Assembly (NCBI GenBank): GCA_934426255.1
Contig: CAKRYD010000010.1
Coordinates: 1-64,000 of the forward strand
DNA from: an uncultured Bacteroidaceae bacterium
GTDB taxonomy: Bacteria > Bacteroidota > Bacteroidia > Bacteroidales > Bacteroidaceae
Direction of reading: 5' to 3'
Length of the DNA: 64,000 nt
How positions within the stretch are numbered: position 1 is the first letter of the stretch; every line of letters begins with the position of its first letter. The translations under genes and the position numbers were made by a program. Shown piece by piece: positions 9,576 through 17,801 of the stretch. The notes beneath the pieces are model-generated. The model searched no databases and was not told where the DNA came from. It worked only from the letters and a program-made list of their open reading frames with translations.

Positions 9576-10679
9576 ATGGAACAGCAAGTATTGTCGGGCA
9601 TGACATTGCCAGAGTTGCAACAAGTGGCTGCTGAGTTGAATTTGCCGAAATTTACGGCAAAACAGATGGCTGCGTGGATATATCAGAAACAAGTTTTCAG
9701 TATTGACGAGATGACCAACCTGTCCAAGGCAGCGAGAAAAGAGTTGGGGGCGCGTTTTACTTTGGGTCGCTCACATCCTGTCGAAACGGTCGTTTCGGTT
9801 GATGGCACTGAAAAATACTTGTTTAAGACGTTGTCGGGCAATTATGTGGAAACAGTCTATATTCCGAGCGGTGACAGAGCTACTCTTTGCGTGTCGTCTC
9901 AGGTGGGTTGCAAGATGGGGTGCAAGTTCTGCATGACGGGGCGTCAAGGTTTTCAGGGCCAATTGACCACGGCAGATATCTTGAACCAGATATATGGCGT
10001 TCCTCATTTTGACAGACTAACCAACATTGTGTTGATGGGGCAGGGCGAGCCTTTTGACAATACGGATGCCGTCTTGGCTGTGTGCAAACTGTTGACGGCC
10101 GATTATGGGCTGGCATGGAGCCCCAAACGCATTACGGTTTCGACGGTAGGGTTGATGCATGGCTTGCGTCGCTTTCTTAACGAGAGTGATTGCAACATAG
10201 CAGTAAGCCTTCATTTTCCCACGGCCGAACTGCGTGCCCAATGGATGCCTGCCGAAAAGGCTTATCCTATCGGGAAGGTGATTGAACTGTTGAAGAATTA
10301 TGATTTTTGCAAGGACTTGCGGCCGGGCGAAGTGCGTGATGGTAGCCATCAGCGTCGTCTTTCGTTTGAATATATCATGTTTAAGGGTGTGAACGATTCT
10401 CAACAGCACGTACAGGCTTTGGCGGCTTTGCTCAAGGGATTGGACTGCAGGGTGAATCTGATACCGTTTCATAGCATTCCAGGAAGCCCCCTGCGAGGTG
10501 TTGAGCCAGAGCAGATGAAGGCGTTTCGCGATAGTCTGACGCATCGTGGAATCTATACAACTATTCGTGCTTCTCGCGGGCGAGATATTGAGGCTGCATG
10601 CGGTTTGCTAACCACTTCGCGGCAGATGCAGAAAAAGCGGCAGGCAGAGGTAAGGCCTGAGCCAAGAAATGGAAATTAA
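9576..10679 (+). CDS. rlmN: Dual-specificity 23S rRNA/tRNA adenine-C2 methyltransferase
   Basis: A 367-residue radical-SAM enzyme. The 4Fe-4S cluster Cys residues are C112, C116 and C119 (CKMGCKFC). The two conserved cysteines of the RlmN mechanism are visible: C105 (LCVSSQVGC region) and C342 (RGRDIEAACG). RlmN methylates C2 of A2503 in 23S rRNA and of A37 in some tRNAs, in the cytoplasm. The C-terminus has a short basic tail beyond the core. pdxA follows after 16 bp and is probably co-transcribed. Confidence 0.95.
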   Translation: MEQQVLSGMTLPELQQVAAELNLPKFTAKQMAAWIYQKQVFSIDEMTNLSKAARKELGARFTLGRSHPVETVVSVDGTEKYLFKTLSGNYVETVYIPSGDRATLCVSSQVGCKMGCKFCMTGRQGFQGQLTTADILNQIYGVPHFDRLTNIVLMGQGEPFDNTDAVLAVCKLLTADYGLAWSPKRITVSTVGLMHGLRRFLNESDCNIAVSLHFPTAELRAQWMPAEKAYPIGKVIELLKNYDFCKDLRPGEVRDGSHQRRLSFEYIMFKGVNDSQQHVQALAALLKGLDCRVNLIPFHSIPGSPLRGVEPEQMKAFRDSLTHRGIYTTIRASRGRDIEAACGLLTTSRQMQKKRQAEVRPEPRNGN

Positions 10680-10695
10680 ATAAGTAGTATGAATC

Positions 10696-11790
10696 ATGGA
10701 TGAAAAGAAAATAAGGGTGGGAATCACCCACGGAGATACCAATGCCGTTGGCTACGAGTTGATTCTGAAAGCTTTTGCCGATGAGGCTTTGAGCGAGTTG
10801 TGCATACCTGTTGTGTATGGTTCGCAAAGAGTGGCTGTATATCATCGCAAGGCATTAGGTCTTGATACTGGTTTTACTGTGGTTCCATCGGCTACAGAGG
10901 CCGAGAGTGGACGGTTGAATCTGGTGTCGTGCTTTGAGGATGAAATAAAGATAGAGTTGGGGCTCCCTACACCCGAAAGTGGTCGTGCGGCCATGTTGTC
11001 GCTGCAGAAGGCCCTTGAGGACTATCGAAACGGAGACATTGATGTGCTGGTCACTTGTCCCATCAATAAGAAGAATATCTATTGTGACGAGTTCCGTTTT
11101 ATCGGACATACCGACTATTTGGAGCATGAGGCCGGCGAAGGCAAGGAGGCCTTGATGATTTTGATGAATCGGGTAATGCGTGTGGCTTTGGTTACTACTC
11201 ATATGCCGCTGAAAGATGTTGCTGGAGCTGTTACTCAGGACAGAATCGAACGCAAACTGTCCATTTTCAACGAGTGCCTACATCGTGACTTTACGATATC
11301 TATACCACGTATAGCCGTGCTGTCGCTGAATCCTCACAACGGTGATGACGGCTTGTTGGGAAATGAGGAGAAGGATGTGATAGAACCTGCGATAGAAGCG
11401 ATGCGCGGAACGGATATACAGTGTTTTGGTCCTTATTCTGCCGACGGTTTTTTCGGTGCCGGTCTATACAGACATTTCGATGGTGTGCTGGCCATGTATC
11501 ATGACCAGGGACTGGCTCCTTTCAAGGCATTGTCGATGTCTGATGGGGTGAACTATACGGCCGGACTACCGATTATACGTACTTCGCCCGATCACGGGAC
11601 GGCTTTTGATATTGCAGGCCAGGGAAAGGCTGACGAAAATTCGTTCAGACAGGCCATCTATACGGCTATTGACATATGGCGTAACCGTCGCCGTCAGGAA
11701 AAGGCGGAGGCTCATCCTTTGAAAATCGTCCCTCCCGAGCGCGACAGCAAGACCTATTCGCAGCGCAACGTGCAACACGAGATAGAATAA
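10696..11790 (+). CDS. pdxA: 4-hydroxythreonine-4-phosphate dehydrogenase
   Basis: 364 residues. The N-terminus IRVGITHGDTNAVGYELILKA matches the PdxA start. GHTDYLEHEA (metal/substrate His) lies around residue 138, LSLNPHNGDDG around 214 and MYHDQGLAPFKAL around 268, all PdxA landmarks. It oxidises 4-phosphohydroxy-L-threonine with NAD(P) for PdxJ-dependent pyridoxal phosphate synthesis. The stop overlaps the next start (TAATG), so the inositol-type cluster downstream may be transcribed from the same promoter. Confidence 0.93.
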   Translation: MDEKKIRVGITHGDTNAVGYELILKAFADEALSELCIPVVYGSQRVAVYHRKALGLDTGFTVVPSATEAESGRLNLVSCFEDEIKIELGLPTPESGRAAMLSLQKALEDYRNGDIDVLVTCPINKKNIYCDEFRFIGHTDYLEHEAGEGKEALMILMNRVMRVALVTTHMPLKDVAGAVTQDRIERKLSIFNECLHRDFTISIPRIAVLSLNPHNGDDGLLGNEEKDVIEPAIEAMRGTDIQCFGPYSADGFFGAGLYRHFDGVLAMYHDQGLAPFKALSMSDGVNYTAGLPIIRTSPDHGTAFDIAGQGKADENSFRQAIYTAIDIWRNRRRQEKAEAHPLKIVPPERDSKTYSQRNVQHEIE

Positions 11791-12503
11791 TGAAATTTGC
11801 GATTATTGCGGCCGGTGAGGGCTCGCGCCTGGCTCAGGAAGGTGTGGAGGTACGCAAGCCTTTAGTGAGGCTGAATGGTGAGATGATGATTGACCGGCTG
11901 ATTAGAATTTTTATCGGTCGGGGAGCCTCTCGGATTGCTGTGATTGTCAACAGCAAAATGCCTGAGGTAGCTGAATACATGCAAAAGAAACAAAGGGAAA
12001 TGTCCGATTCTTCGTGTCCTTTGGATCTGGTGATAAAATCTACCCCGAGTTCTATGCATAGTTTCTATGAGCTGAGCCCATATTTGGAAGGTGAACCTTT
12101 TTGTTTGACAACGGTTGATACGGTTTTCAGAGAGCAGGATTTTGCTGACTATATCTCTCGTTTTGAAACGTGCAATGCTGACGGGTTGATGGCAGTGACT
12201 GATTATATCGACGATGAAAAACCCCTTTATGTGGCCACTGACAAGGATATGAATATTACGGGATTTTATGATGAAAGGCAAGGGTGCCGGTATATATCTG
12301 GAGGCATTTATTGTTTGAAGTCAAAAGCTTTGGACGTGTTGGCTCATTGTATGGATAGTGGCCAAAGCCGGATGCGCAATTATCAGCGCTGTCTGGTGAG
12401 TGAAGGCCTGAAGCTGAAAGCCTATGCGTTTTCTAAGATATTGGATGTGGATCATGCCGGTGATATAGGCAAAGCCGAAGATTTTTTAAGCCATCAAGAA
12501 TGA
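11790..12503 (+). CDS. Sugar/inositol-phosphate nucleotidyltransferase
   Basis: 237 residues, Rossmann-type NTP transferase. The signature AAGEGSRL...VRKPLVRLNG is at the N-terminus, TTVDTVF (metal-binding Asp) near residue 110 and DVDHAGDIGKAEDF at the C-terminus. The family makes NDP-sugars or CDP-alcohols. It overlaps an ATP-grasp gene, lies one gene before a CDP-alcohol transferase and shares the locus with inositol-phosphate synthase. The simplest inference is therefore a CTP:inositol-1-phosphate cytidylyltransferase making CDP-inositol. That substrate is not shown by the sequence; a sugar phosphate is the alternative. Confidence 0.75.
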   Translation: MKFAIIAAGEGSRLAQEGVEVRKPLVRLNGEMMIDRLIRIFIGRGASRIAVIVNSKMPEVAEYMQKKQREMSDSSCPLDLVIKSTPSSMHSFYELSPYLEGEPFCLTTVDTVFREQDFADYISRFETCNADGLMAVTDYIDDEKPLYVATDKDMNITGFYDERQGCRYISGGIYCLKSKALDVLAHCMDSGQSRMRNYQRCLVSEGLKLKAYAFSKILDVDHAGDIGKAEDFLSHQE

Positions 12504-13339
12504 CGACGTTTACAGGCATTATTCGTTCGGCAGAGTTCTCTCCGAATTCAAACGATTTGGCTATTATGCGGAAGGTGGCCGAAAGGTTGGAGCACCGTTC
12601 GGCAAGAGTCCGTCTTGAAACCGAAGCCGAGTTTGCCGGAGATACTGAGGCGGCAGATGCCTACTTTTCGATGGGGCGTGAAGAAAGGAGTTTGGAAAAG
12701 CTGGCTGTTATCGAAGAGGCAGGGAAAATTGTTGTCAATTCGGCCGCGGGGGTGCGCAATTGTGCCCGCCCTGTCATTACCGACTTGATGCAGAGAAACG
12801 GGATTCCTGTACCCCAAAGTTTTACATGGGATGTCAGTTGTCTCGAATCGCTTCCTGAGGTGTCTTATCCCTGTTGGGTAAAACGCGGAGACTCGTGTGC
12901 CAAACAAAAAGAGGATGTCTGTTTTGTCTGCAATGAAAAGGAATTGCTGCATACGATAGCTGATTTTAAATGCCGCGGCATCTCTTCGGCTGTCTACAAC
13001 AGACATTTGGTTGGTGATGTCGTGAAGTTTTATGGTGTTGCGACAACCGGTTTTTTTTATTGGTATTATCCTACACTTGGAGCCGAGTGCCACGGAAAGT
13101 TCGGCTTGGAAAAGATCAACGGCCCGGCTCATCGTTTCCCCTTTGATGTGCAAGCCTTGAAGCGTGATGCCGATAGAGTGGCTGTTGTCTCGGGAACTCC
13201 CGTTTATGGCGGCGATTGCATTGTCGATTCGGAAGGCTGTTATCGTATTATAGATTTTAATGATTGGCCCAGCTTCTCGTGTTGCTTGGAAGCTGCTGCC
13301 GATGCAATAGCAAACTATTTATTATCTCAAATGAAGTAA
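12500..13339 (+). CDS. ATP-grasp enzyme in inositol-type cluster, substrate unknown
   Basis: 279 residues with an ATP-grasp layout: a pre-ATP domain (1-80), NSAAGVRNCARPVITDLM and GIPVPQSF around 78-108, WVKRGDSCAKQ (nucleotide Lys) around 128, YNRHLVGDVVKFYGV around 170, and metal ligands GGDCIVD and RIIDFNDWPSF near 235-255. The order resembles RimK/D-Ala-D-Ala ligase folds and also inositol-polyphosphate 5/6-kinases of ATP-grasp type, which is suggestive next to inositol-phosphate synthase. I cannot decide between ligase and kinase. It overlaps the nucleotidyltransferase by 4 bp and is followed after 1 bp by the CDP-alcohol transferase, so it clearly belongs to the pathway. Confidence 0.7.
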   Translation: MTTFTGIIRSAEFSPNSNDLAIMRKVAERLEHRSARVRLETEAEFAGDTEAADAYFSMGREERSLEKLAVIEEAGKIVVNSAAGVRNCARPVITDLMQRNGIPVPQSFTWDVSCLESLPEVSYPCWVKRGDSCAKQKEDVCFVCNEKELLHTIADFKCRGISSAVYNRHLVGDVVKFYGVATTGFFYWYYPTLGAECHGKFGLEKINGPAHRFPFDVQALKRDADRVAVVSGTPVYGGDCIVDSEGCYRIIDFNDWPSFSCCLEAAADAIANYLLSQMK

Positions 13340-13340
13340 A

Positions 13341-14288
13341 ATGGCAATTACCAAAGGTGATATACAATCTACATTCAAGTCCAAAGACACCGAAGAGTGG
13401 CTGGATGTCTACTTTACACGCCCGATAGGCTATCTGTGGGCCCGTTTCTTCAATCATTTCGGCGTTCATCCCAATGTGGTGACAGTTCTTTCGATTATTT
13501 TGGGCGTTTTGGCCGGTTACATGTTTTATTTCAGGGATTTTACGCATAATATCCTGGGTGTATTACTGCTGATGTGGGCCAACTTTTATGATAGCTGCGA
13601 CGGCCAGCTGGCTCGAATGACAGGGAAAAAGACACATTGGGGACGAATGCTTGACGGGTTTGCAGGCGATGTCTGGTTTTTTGTGATTTATGTAAGTATC
13701 AGCTTCAGGCTGATGAATCAGACGATACCTTTTACTGCTCACGAGTGGACGTTCTGGATTTTCCTGTTGTGTGCTTTTTCGGGCATCATTTGTCATGCTC
13801 GTCAATGCCAGTTGGCTGATTATTATAGGAACATACATATGCATTTCATGTCGGGGGTTTCGAGTGAATTCGATACTTCTGCGCAACAGGAGGCATTGCT
13901 TGAGCAGACGCCTAAGAAAGGGAACTTCTGGTGGCGTGCCTTTTTGAAAAGCTATGTTCGTTATACTAAAGCTCAGGAAAAGTTGACGCCTCATTTCCAA
14001 AGGCTCATGAATGTGATAAGAAATGAGCGTGACGGGAAAGTTTCACCGCAGTTTTGCTCCGATTTCAGAAAGCGGAGTCTGCCTTTGATGAAATATGCCA
14101 ATATCCTGACATTTAATTGTCGTGCCATTACTTTGTATATAGCCTGTTTGGCTGATATCCCCTGGCTCTATCCTCTGGTCGAGATTTTTTTGTTTTCTTC
14201 ATTGTCGCTTTACATGCAGCACAGGCACGAAAGTATGTGTGAGGATTTTTGTGTAAGGTTGAAAAACGGTGAGTATCCGAACCAATGA
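13341..14288 (+). CDS. CDP-alcohol phosphatidyltransferase family protein (putative inositol-lipid synthase)
   Basis: 315 residues with several membrane segments (about 35-55, 60-78, 110-130, 140-160, 265-295). The catalytic signature of the family is visible: D84-x2-D87-G88-x2-A91-R92-x8-G101-x3-D105. The fourth Asp, normally at +4 from D105, is Gly109 here with Asp at 110, a one-residue shift. The enzyme joins a CDP-linked alcohol to a hydroxyl acceptor in the membrane. With inositol-phosphate synthase and a nucleotidyltransferase nearby, it is a candidate phosphatidylinositol or PI-phosphate synthase. The stop overlaps the next start (ATGA). Confidence 0.8.
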   Translation: MAITKGDIQSTFKSKDTEEWLDVYFTRPIGYLWARFFNHFGVHPNVVTVLSIILGVLAGYMFYFRDFTHNILGVLLLMWANFYDSCDGQLARMTGKKTHWGRMLDGFAGDVWFFVIYVSISFRLMNQTIPFTAHEWTFWIFLLCAFSGIICHARQCQLADYYRNIHMHFMSGVSSEFDTSAQQEALLEQTPKKGNFWWRAFLKSYVRYTKAQEKLTPHFQRLMNVIRNERDGKVSPQFCSDFRKRSLPLMKYANILTFNCRAITLYIACLADIPWLYPLVEIFLFSSLSLYMQHRHESMCEDFCVRLKNGEYPNQ

Positions 14289-15283
14289 AGGCACTGTATC
14301 GAAATATCTTCTTCTTGTTAGGGCTCATTGCCGTGGTTGTGATGTTGCTTACATTCGACATGGACTATCGCGAATTGTGGCATCAGATAAAAAGGGCCGG
14401 TTACTGGTTTTTTGCAGTAGTAGGCATTTGGCTCATCATCTATCTGTTTAATACCTTGTCATGGTTCTGCTTGATTAAGAACGGAAAAAGTCCTTCTCCG
14501 GTCGGTTTTTGGCGCACATATAAGCTCACGGTTTCCGGTTTTGCTTTAAACTATGCTACTCCTTTTGGCTTGATGGGCGGCGAGCCTTACCGAATCATGG
14601 AATTGTCGCCTTTTCTTGGTGCAAAGAGAGCCACATCGTGTGTGATTCTATATGTGATGATGCACATATTCTCTCATATTTGTTTCTGGCTGGCTTCCGT
14701 CTTGCTTTATATTTTGATGTATAATGTATCTTTTGCCTCCGGCATATTGCTTGCTGTCGTAACCGTGTTTTGCCTGTTGTGCATTTATTTTTTTATGAAA
14801 GGCTATCGTAACGGAATGGTGGTGAAAACATTCAGGCTGTTGCGCCATATTCCTTTTGTGAAGCATTGGGCGGATAGATTTTATGATGACAAAAAAGATT
14901 CTTTGCAGCAAATAGATTCCCAAATTGCCGAATTGCATCGCCAGCGGAAGGCTACATTTTATAAATCGTTCTTTTTTGAATTCATTGCGCGCATATTGAC
15001 GAGCGCAGAGATTTTCTTTATTTTGAAAATACTCACCCCCGATGTCAACTTTTTTGATTGCGTGCTGATAATGGCTTTTACCTCATTGTTTTCCAACCTG
15101 TTTTTCTTTTCTCCCATGCAGTTGGGTGCTCGCGAGGGCGGTTTTGCCTTGGCAGTAAGCGGTTTGTCCCTTTCGGGCGCGTTTGGTGTCTATGCCAGCC
15201 TGATAACACGCATCAGAGAATTGATATGGATAGCGATAGGGGTGGTATTGATGAAATTGGGCAACAGCAAAAAACAAAAATAA
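14285..15283 (+). CDS. Flippase-like LPG-synthase transmembrane-domain protein (UPF0104)
   Basis: 332 residues, about 8-9 transmembrane segments. The family landmarks FALNYATPFGLMGGEPYRI (about residues 80-98) and SNLFFFSPMQLGAREGGFA (about 262-280) are those of the lysylphosphatidylglycerol-synthase TM / AglD family. Members without the soluble synthase domain are suspected lipid transporters or flippases. Overlap with the CDP-alcohol transferase suggests it moves or helps make the product lipid. No catalytic domain is attached. Confidence 0.78.
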   Translation: MKALYRNIFFLLGLIAVVVMLLTFDMDYRELWHQIKRAGYWFFAVVGIWLIIYLFNTLSWFCLIKNGKSPSPVGFWRTYKLTVSGFALNYATPFGLMGGEPYRIMELSPFLGAKRATSCVILYVMMHIFSHICFWLASVLLYILMYNVSFASGILLAVVTVFCLLCIYFFMKGYRNGMVVKTFRLLRHIPFVKHWADRFYDDKKDSLQQIDSQIAELHRQRKATFYKSFFFEFIARILTSAEIFFILKILTPDVNFFDCVLIMAFTSLFSNLFFFSPMQLGAREGGFALAVSGLSLSGAFGVYASLITRIRELIWIAIGVVLMKLGNSKKQK

Positions 15284-16033
15284 ATGGATGGAATGAATAA
15301 ATACAAGGTTCAAGGCCTACTATTCGACTATGGCGGCACACTTGACACGAATGGCCGGCATTGGGCGAACGTCCTGTGGGAGAGTTACAGGCACATGGCT
15401 GTTCCTGTTACCGAGGAACAGTTTCGCTCGGCCTATGTTTATGGTGAAAGGGCTTTGGCCAAATCACCGATAATCGGCATGGACGACAATTTTCATGTAT
15501 TGCTGTTGAAAAAAGCCCAGATAGAGCTTGCTTTTCTTCGTGAACAGGGCTTTTGGAAAGCCGATGCTGCCGATGCAAGTAGTGCGGCAGAAGGAATTGC
15601 CGCCTATTGCTACGAGTATGTATGCAAGCAGCTACGGATTTCGCGGCATGTCCTTGAACAGCTCTCGGCTCACTATCCCATGGTGATGGTGACCAATTTT
15701 TATGGCAACATGAAAAGCGTGCTTGCCGACTTTCATCTCGACACTTTTTTCTCTTCTGTCGTTGAATCGGCGCTTGCAGGCGTACGTAAGCCCGATCCGG
15801 CAATTTATAAGAAGGGGACTGAGGCTTTGGGGCTGCTTCCCTGCGAGACTTGCGTGATAGGCGATTCGTTTGATAAGGATATAGTTCCGGCGCATGCCTT
15901 AGGCTGTCATACCATTTGGCTGAAAGGCGAGGAGTGGAAGCCCGAGGAGCACGACACCTCGTTGGCCGATGCCGTAATAACAGGCATAGAACAGCTGCCC
16001 GGAGTGTTGCTTGGAAAATCTTTGGCGCAGTAA
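15284..16033 (+). CDS. HAD-superfamily hydrolase-like protein with atypical motif I
   Basis: 249 residues. Motif I reads FDYGGTLD: the nucleophile Asp15 is present, but the position two residues later, usually the acid/base Asp of phosphatases, is Gly17. Motif II is MVTNFYGN (about 138), motif III has the Lys of VRKPDPAIY, and motif IV is CVIGDSFDKDI. Last gene of the packed cluster, beginning directly after the previous stop. It could dephosphorylate a PI-phosphate intermediate, but the missing acid/base makes ordinary phosphatase chemistry uncertain. Confidence 0.75.
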   Translation: MDGMNKYKVQGLLFDYGGTLDTNGRHWANVLWESYRHMAVPVTEEQFRSAYVYGERALAKSPIIGMDDNFHVLLLKKAQIELAFLREQGFWKADAADASSAAEGIAAYCYEYVCKQLRISRHVLEQLSAHYPMVMVTNFYGNMKSVLADFHLDTFFSSVVESALAGVRKPDPAIYKKGTEALGLLPCETCVIGDSFDKDIVPAHALGCHTIWLKGEEWKPEEHDTSLADAVITGIEQLPGVLLGKSLAQ

Positions 16034-16321
16034 ATGGAAAAGGCGACAAAGAAAATCCAAAAAGGCAGGCTACCAATTGCCATGTAGATGGTGCATTCGT
16101 AAAGTCATATTGATGCCGATTGGTAAAAAGCACCTGCCAAGTGGTCAAAAAAGACGCAATAAAGGATATTGTAAACTGCAATTCACAACAAAGGCAATAA
16201 AAAAACAATCATTGTGGATGATAGAATTGATAAATATAGCTATATTTGCGTTCAAATTGAAACGCAAGTAGAAATATTGGTCCAGGATTAAACAAAGGAA
16301 TATTATTAAAACATCATAATC
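16034..16321. promoter_or_regulatory. Leader region of inositol-phosphate synthase
   Basis: A 288-bp spacer. TATATTTGC at 16241-16249 fits the Bacteroidetes -7 element, about 73 bp before the ATG. No good -33 TTTG was found at the usual spacing. Short frames here have no features of a gene. Confidence 0.4.
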
Positions 16322-17629
16322 ATGAAAAGTAATGGAATAGCACCTGCTAAAGGCAAATTAGGCATAATGGTAGTTGGCTGCGGAGCCGTGGCAACCACAT
16401 TTATGACGGGTGTCTTGATGGTGCGCAAAGGGTTGGCCAAGCCTATTGGCTCGATGACGCAATATGACAAGATACGTGTAGGCAGAGGTGCCGACAAGAA
16501 ATATCTTCATTATTCAGAAATCGTACCTTTGGCCAAGCTGGACGATATCGTGTTCGGCACATGGGATGTTTATCCGCAGAATGCCTATCAGGCTGCGATG
16601 TATGCCGAAGTATTAAAAGAGAAAGACATCAATCCGGTGCGCGATGAATTGGAAAAAATCGTGCCGATGAAAGCCGTGTTCGATAAAAACTATGCAAAGC
16701 GTCTTGACGGTGACAATGTAAAGGATTGCAAGAGCCGTTGGGAAATGGTCGAAGCTTTGCGCGATGATATCCGTACTTTCAAAAAGGCCAACGATTGTGA
16801 TAGAATCGTAGTGATATGGGCCGCATCAACGGAAATCTACGTTCCTGTCGATGAGACGGTGCACGGTAGTCTTGCCGCCCTCGAAGCAGCCATGAAAGCT
16901 GACGACCGCGAGCACATTGCTCCTTCCATGTGTTATGCCTATGCTGCATTGACAGAAGGTGCACCGTTCATAATGGGTGCTCCCAACACAACAGTCGACA
17001 TTCCCGCCATGTGGGAATTGGCCGAAAAGACAAAGATGCCTATTGCCGGAAAAGACTTCAAGACCGGTCAGACACTTGTCAAGAGCGGTTTTGCTCCCAT
17101 CATTGGAACGCGTTGCCTCGGTCTGAGCGGATGGTTCTCGACCAACATTCTTGGAAATCGTGACGGCCTGGTATTGGATGAGCCCGACAATTTCCGTACA
17201 AAAGAGGTGAGCAAGCTGTCAACCCTCGAAACTATTCTGAAAGCCGACGTACAGCCGGATTTATATACGGATTACTATCATAAGGTAAGAATCAACTACT
17301 ATCCACCGCGCAATGACAACAAGGAAGGTTGGGACAACATTGATATTTTCGGTTGGATGGGCTATCCCATGCAGATAAAAATCAATTTCCTGTGCCGTGA
17401 CTCGATTTTGGCTGCTCCTTTGTTGCTCGATTTGACACTGTTGAGCGACCTTGCAGCGCGTGCCGGCCGTTATGGCATACAGCGCTTCTTGAGCTTCTTC
17501 CTCAAGAGCCCGATGCACGATTATACAAAGGGCGAAGAAGCCGTGAACAATCTGTATCAGCAGTATACCATGCTGAAGAATGCTATCCGCGAGATGGGCG
17601 GATATGAAGCCGACGAAGAAATAGATTAA
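16322..17629 (+). CDS. myo-Inositol-1-phosphate synthase
   Basis: 435 residues. The N-terminal Rossmann motif VVGCGAVATTFMTGV binds NAD. Downstream AAPLLLDL, LCRDSILA, APNTTVDIPA and GKDFKTGQT are characteristic of inositol-3-phosphate synthase, including the KDFKTGQT active-site lysine segment near residue 240. It converts glucose-6-phosphate to myo-inositol phosphate in the cytoplasm. Inositol-phosphate synthases are known in gut Bacteroidetes as the first step of inositol-lipid synthesis. A 288-bp leader with its own -7 element separates it from the packed cluster, and a strong hairpin follows the stop. Confidence 0.9.
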   Translation: MKSNGIAPAKGKLGIMVVGCGAVATTFMTGVLMVRKGLAKPIGSMTQYDKIRVGRGADKKYLHYSEIVPLAKLDDIVFGTWDVYPQNAYQAAMYAEVLKEKDINPVRDELEKIVPMKAVFDKNYAKRLDGDNVKDCKSRWEMVEALRDDIRTFKKANDCDRIVVIWAASTEIYVPVDETVHGSLAALEAAMKADDREHIAPSMCYAYAALTEGAPFIMGAPNTTVDIPAMWELAEKTKMPIAGKDFKTGQTLVKSGFAPIIGTRCLGLSGWFSTNILGNRDGLVLDEPDNFRTKEVSKLSTLETILKADVQPDLYTDYYHKVRINYYPPRNDNKEGWDNIDIFGWMGYPMQIKINFLCRDSILAAPLLLDLTLLSDLAARAGRYGIQRFLSFFLKSPMHDYTKGEEAVNNLYQQYTMLKNAIREMGGYEADEEID

Positions 17630-17640
17630 GCAATACACAA

Positions 17641-17696
17641 GACAGGCAACAGGCCTTTTAATGCATCTGGATTAAGCGGCCGTTGCCTGTCTTTGT
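17641..17696 (+). terminator. Hairpin after inositol-phosphate synthase
   Basis: GACAGGCAAC (17641-17650) pairs with GTTGCCTGTC (17682-17691), with a further AGGCC/GGCC pair inside; TTTG follows. A probable terminator 11 bp after the stop. Confidence 0.7.
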
Positions 17697-17801
17697 ATAT
17701 GTATGTATTTAAAGAGCCTTACCTCCTTGTGCGAAGAAGGTTCGTCCTTTTCTCAGTATAAAGGATAAAAACAGCTTTTCCGTAAACTACAAGAAAACCA
17801 T

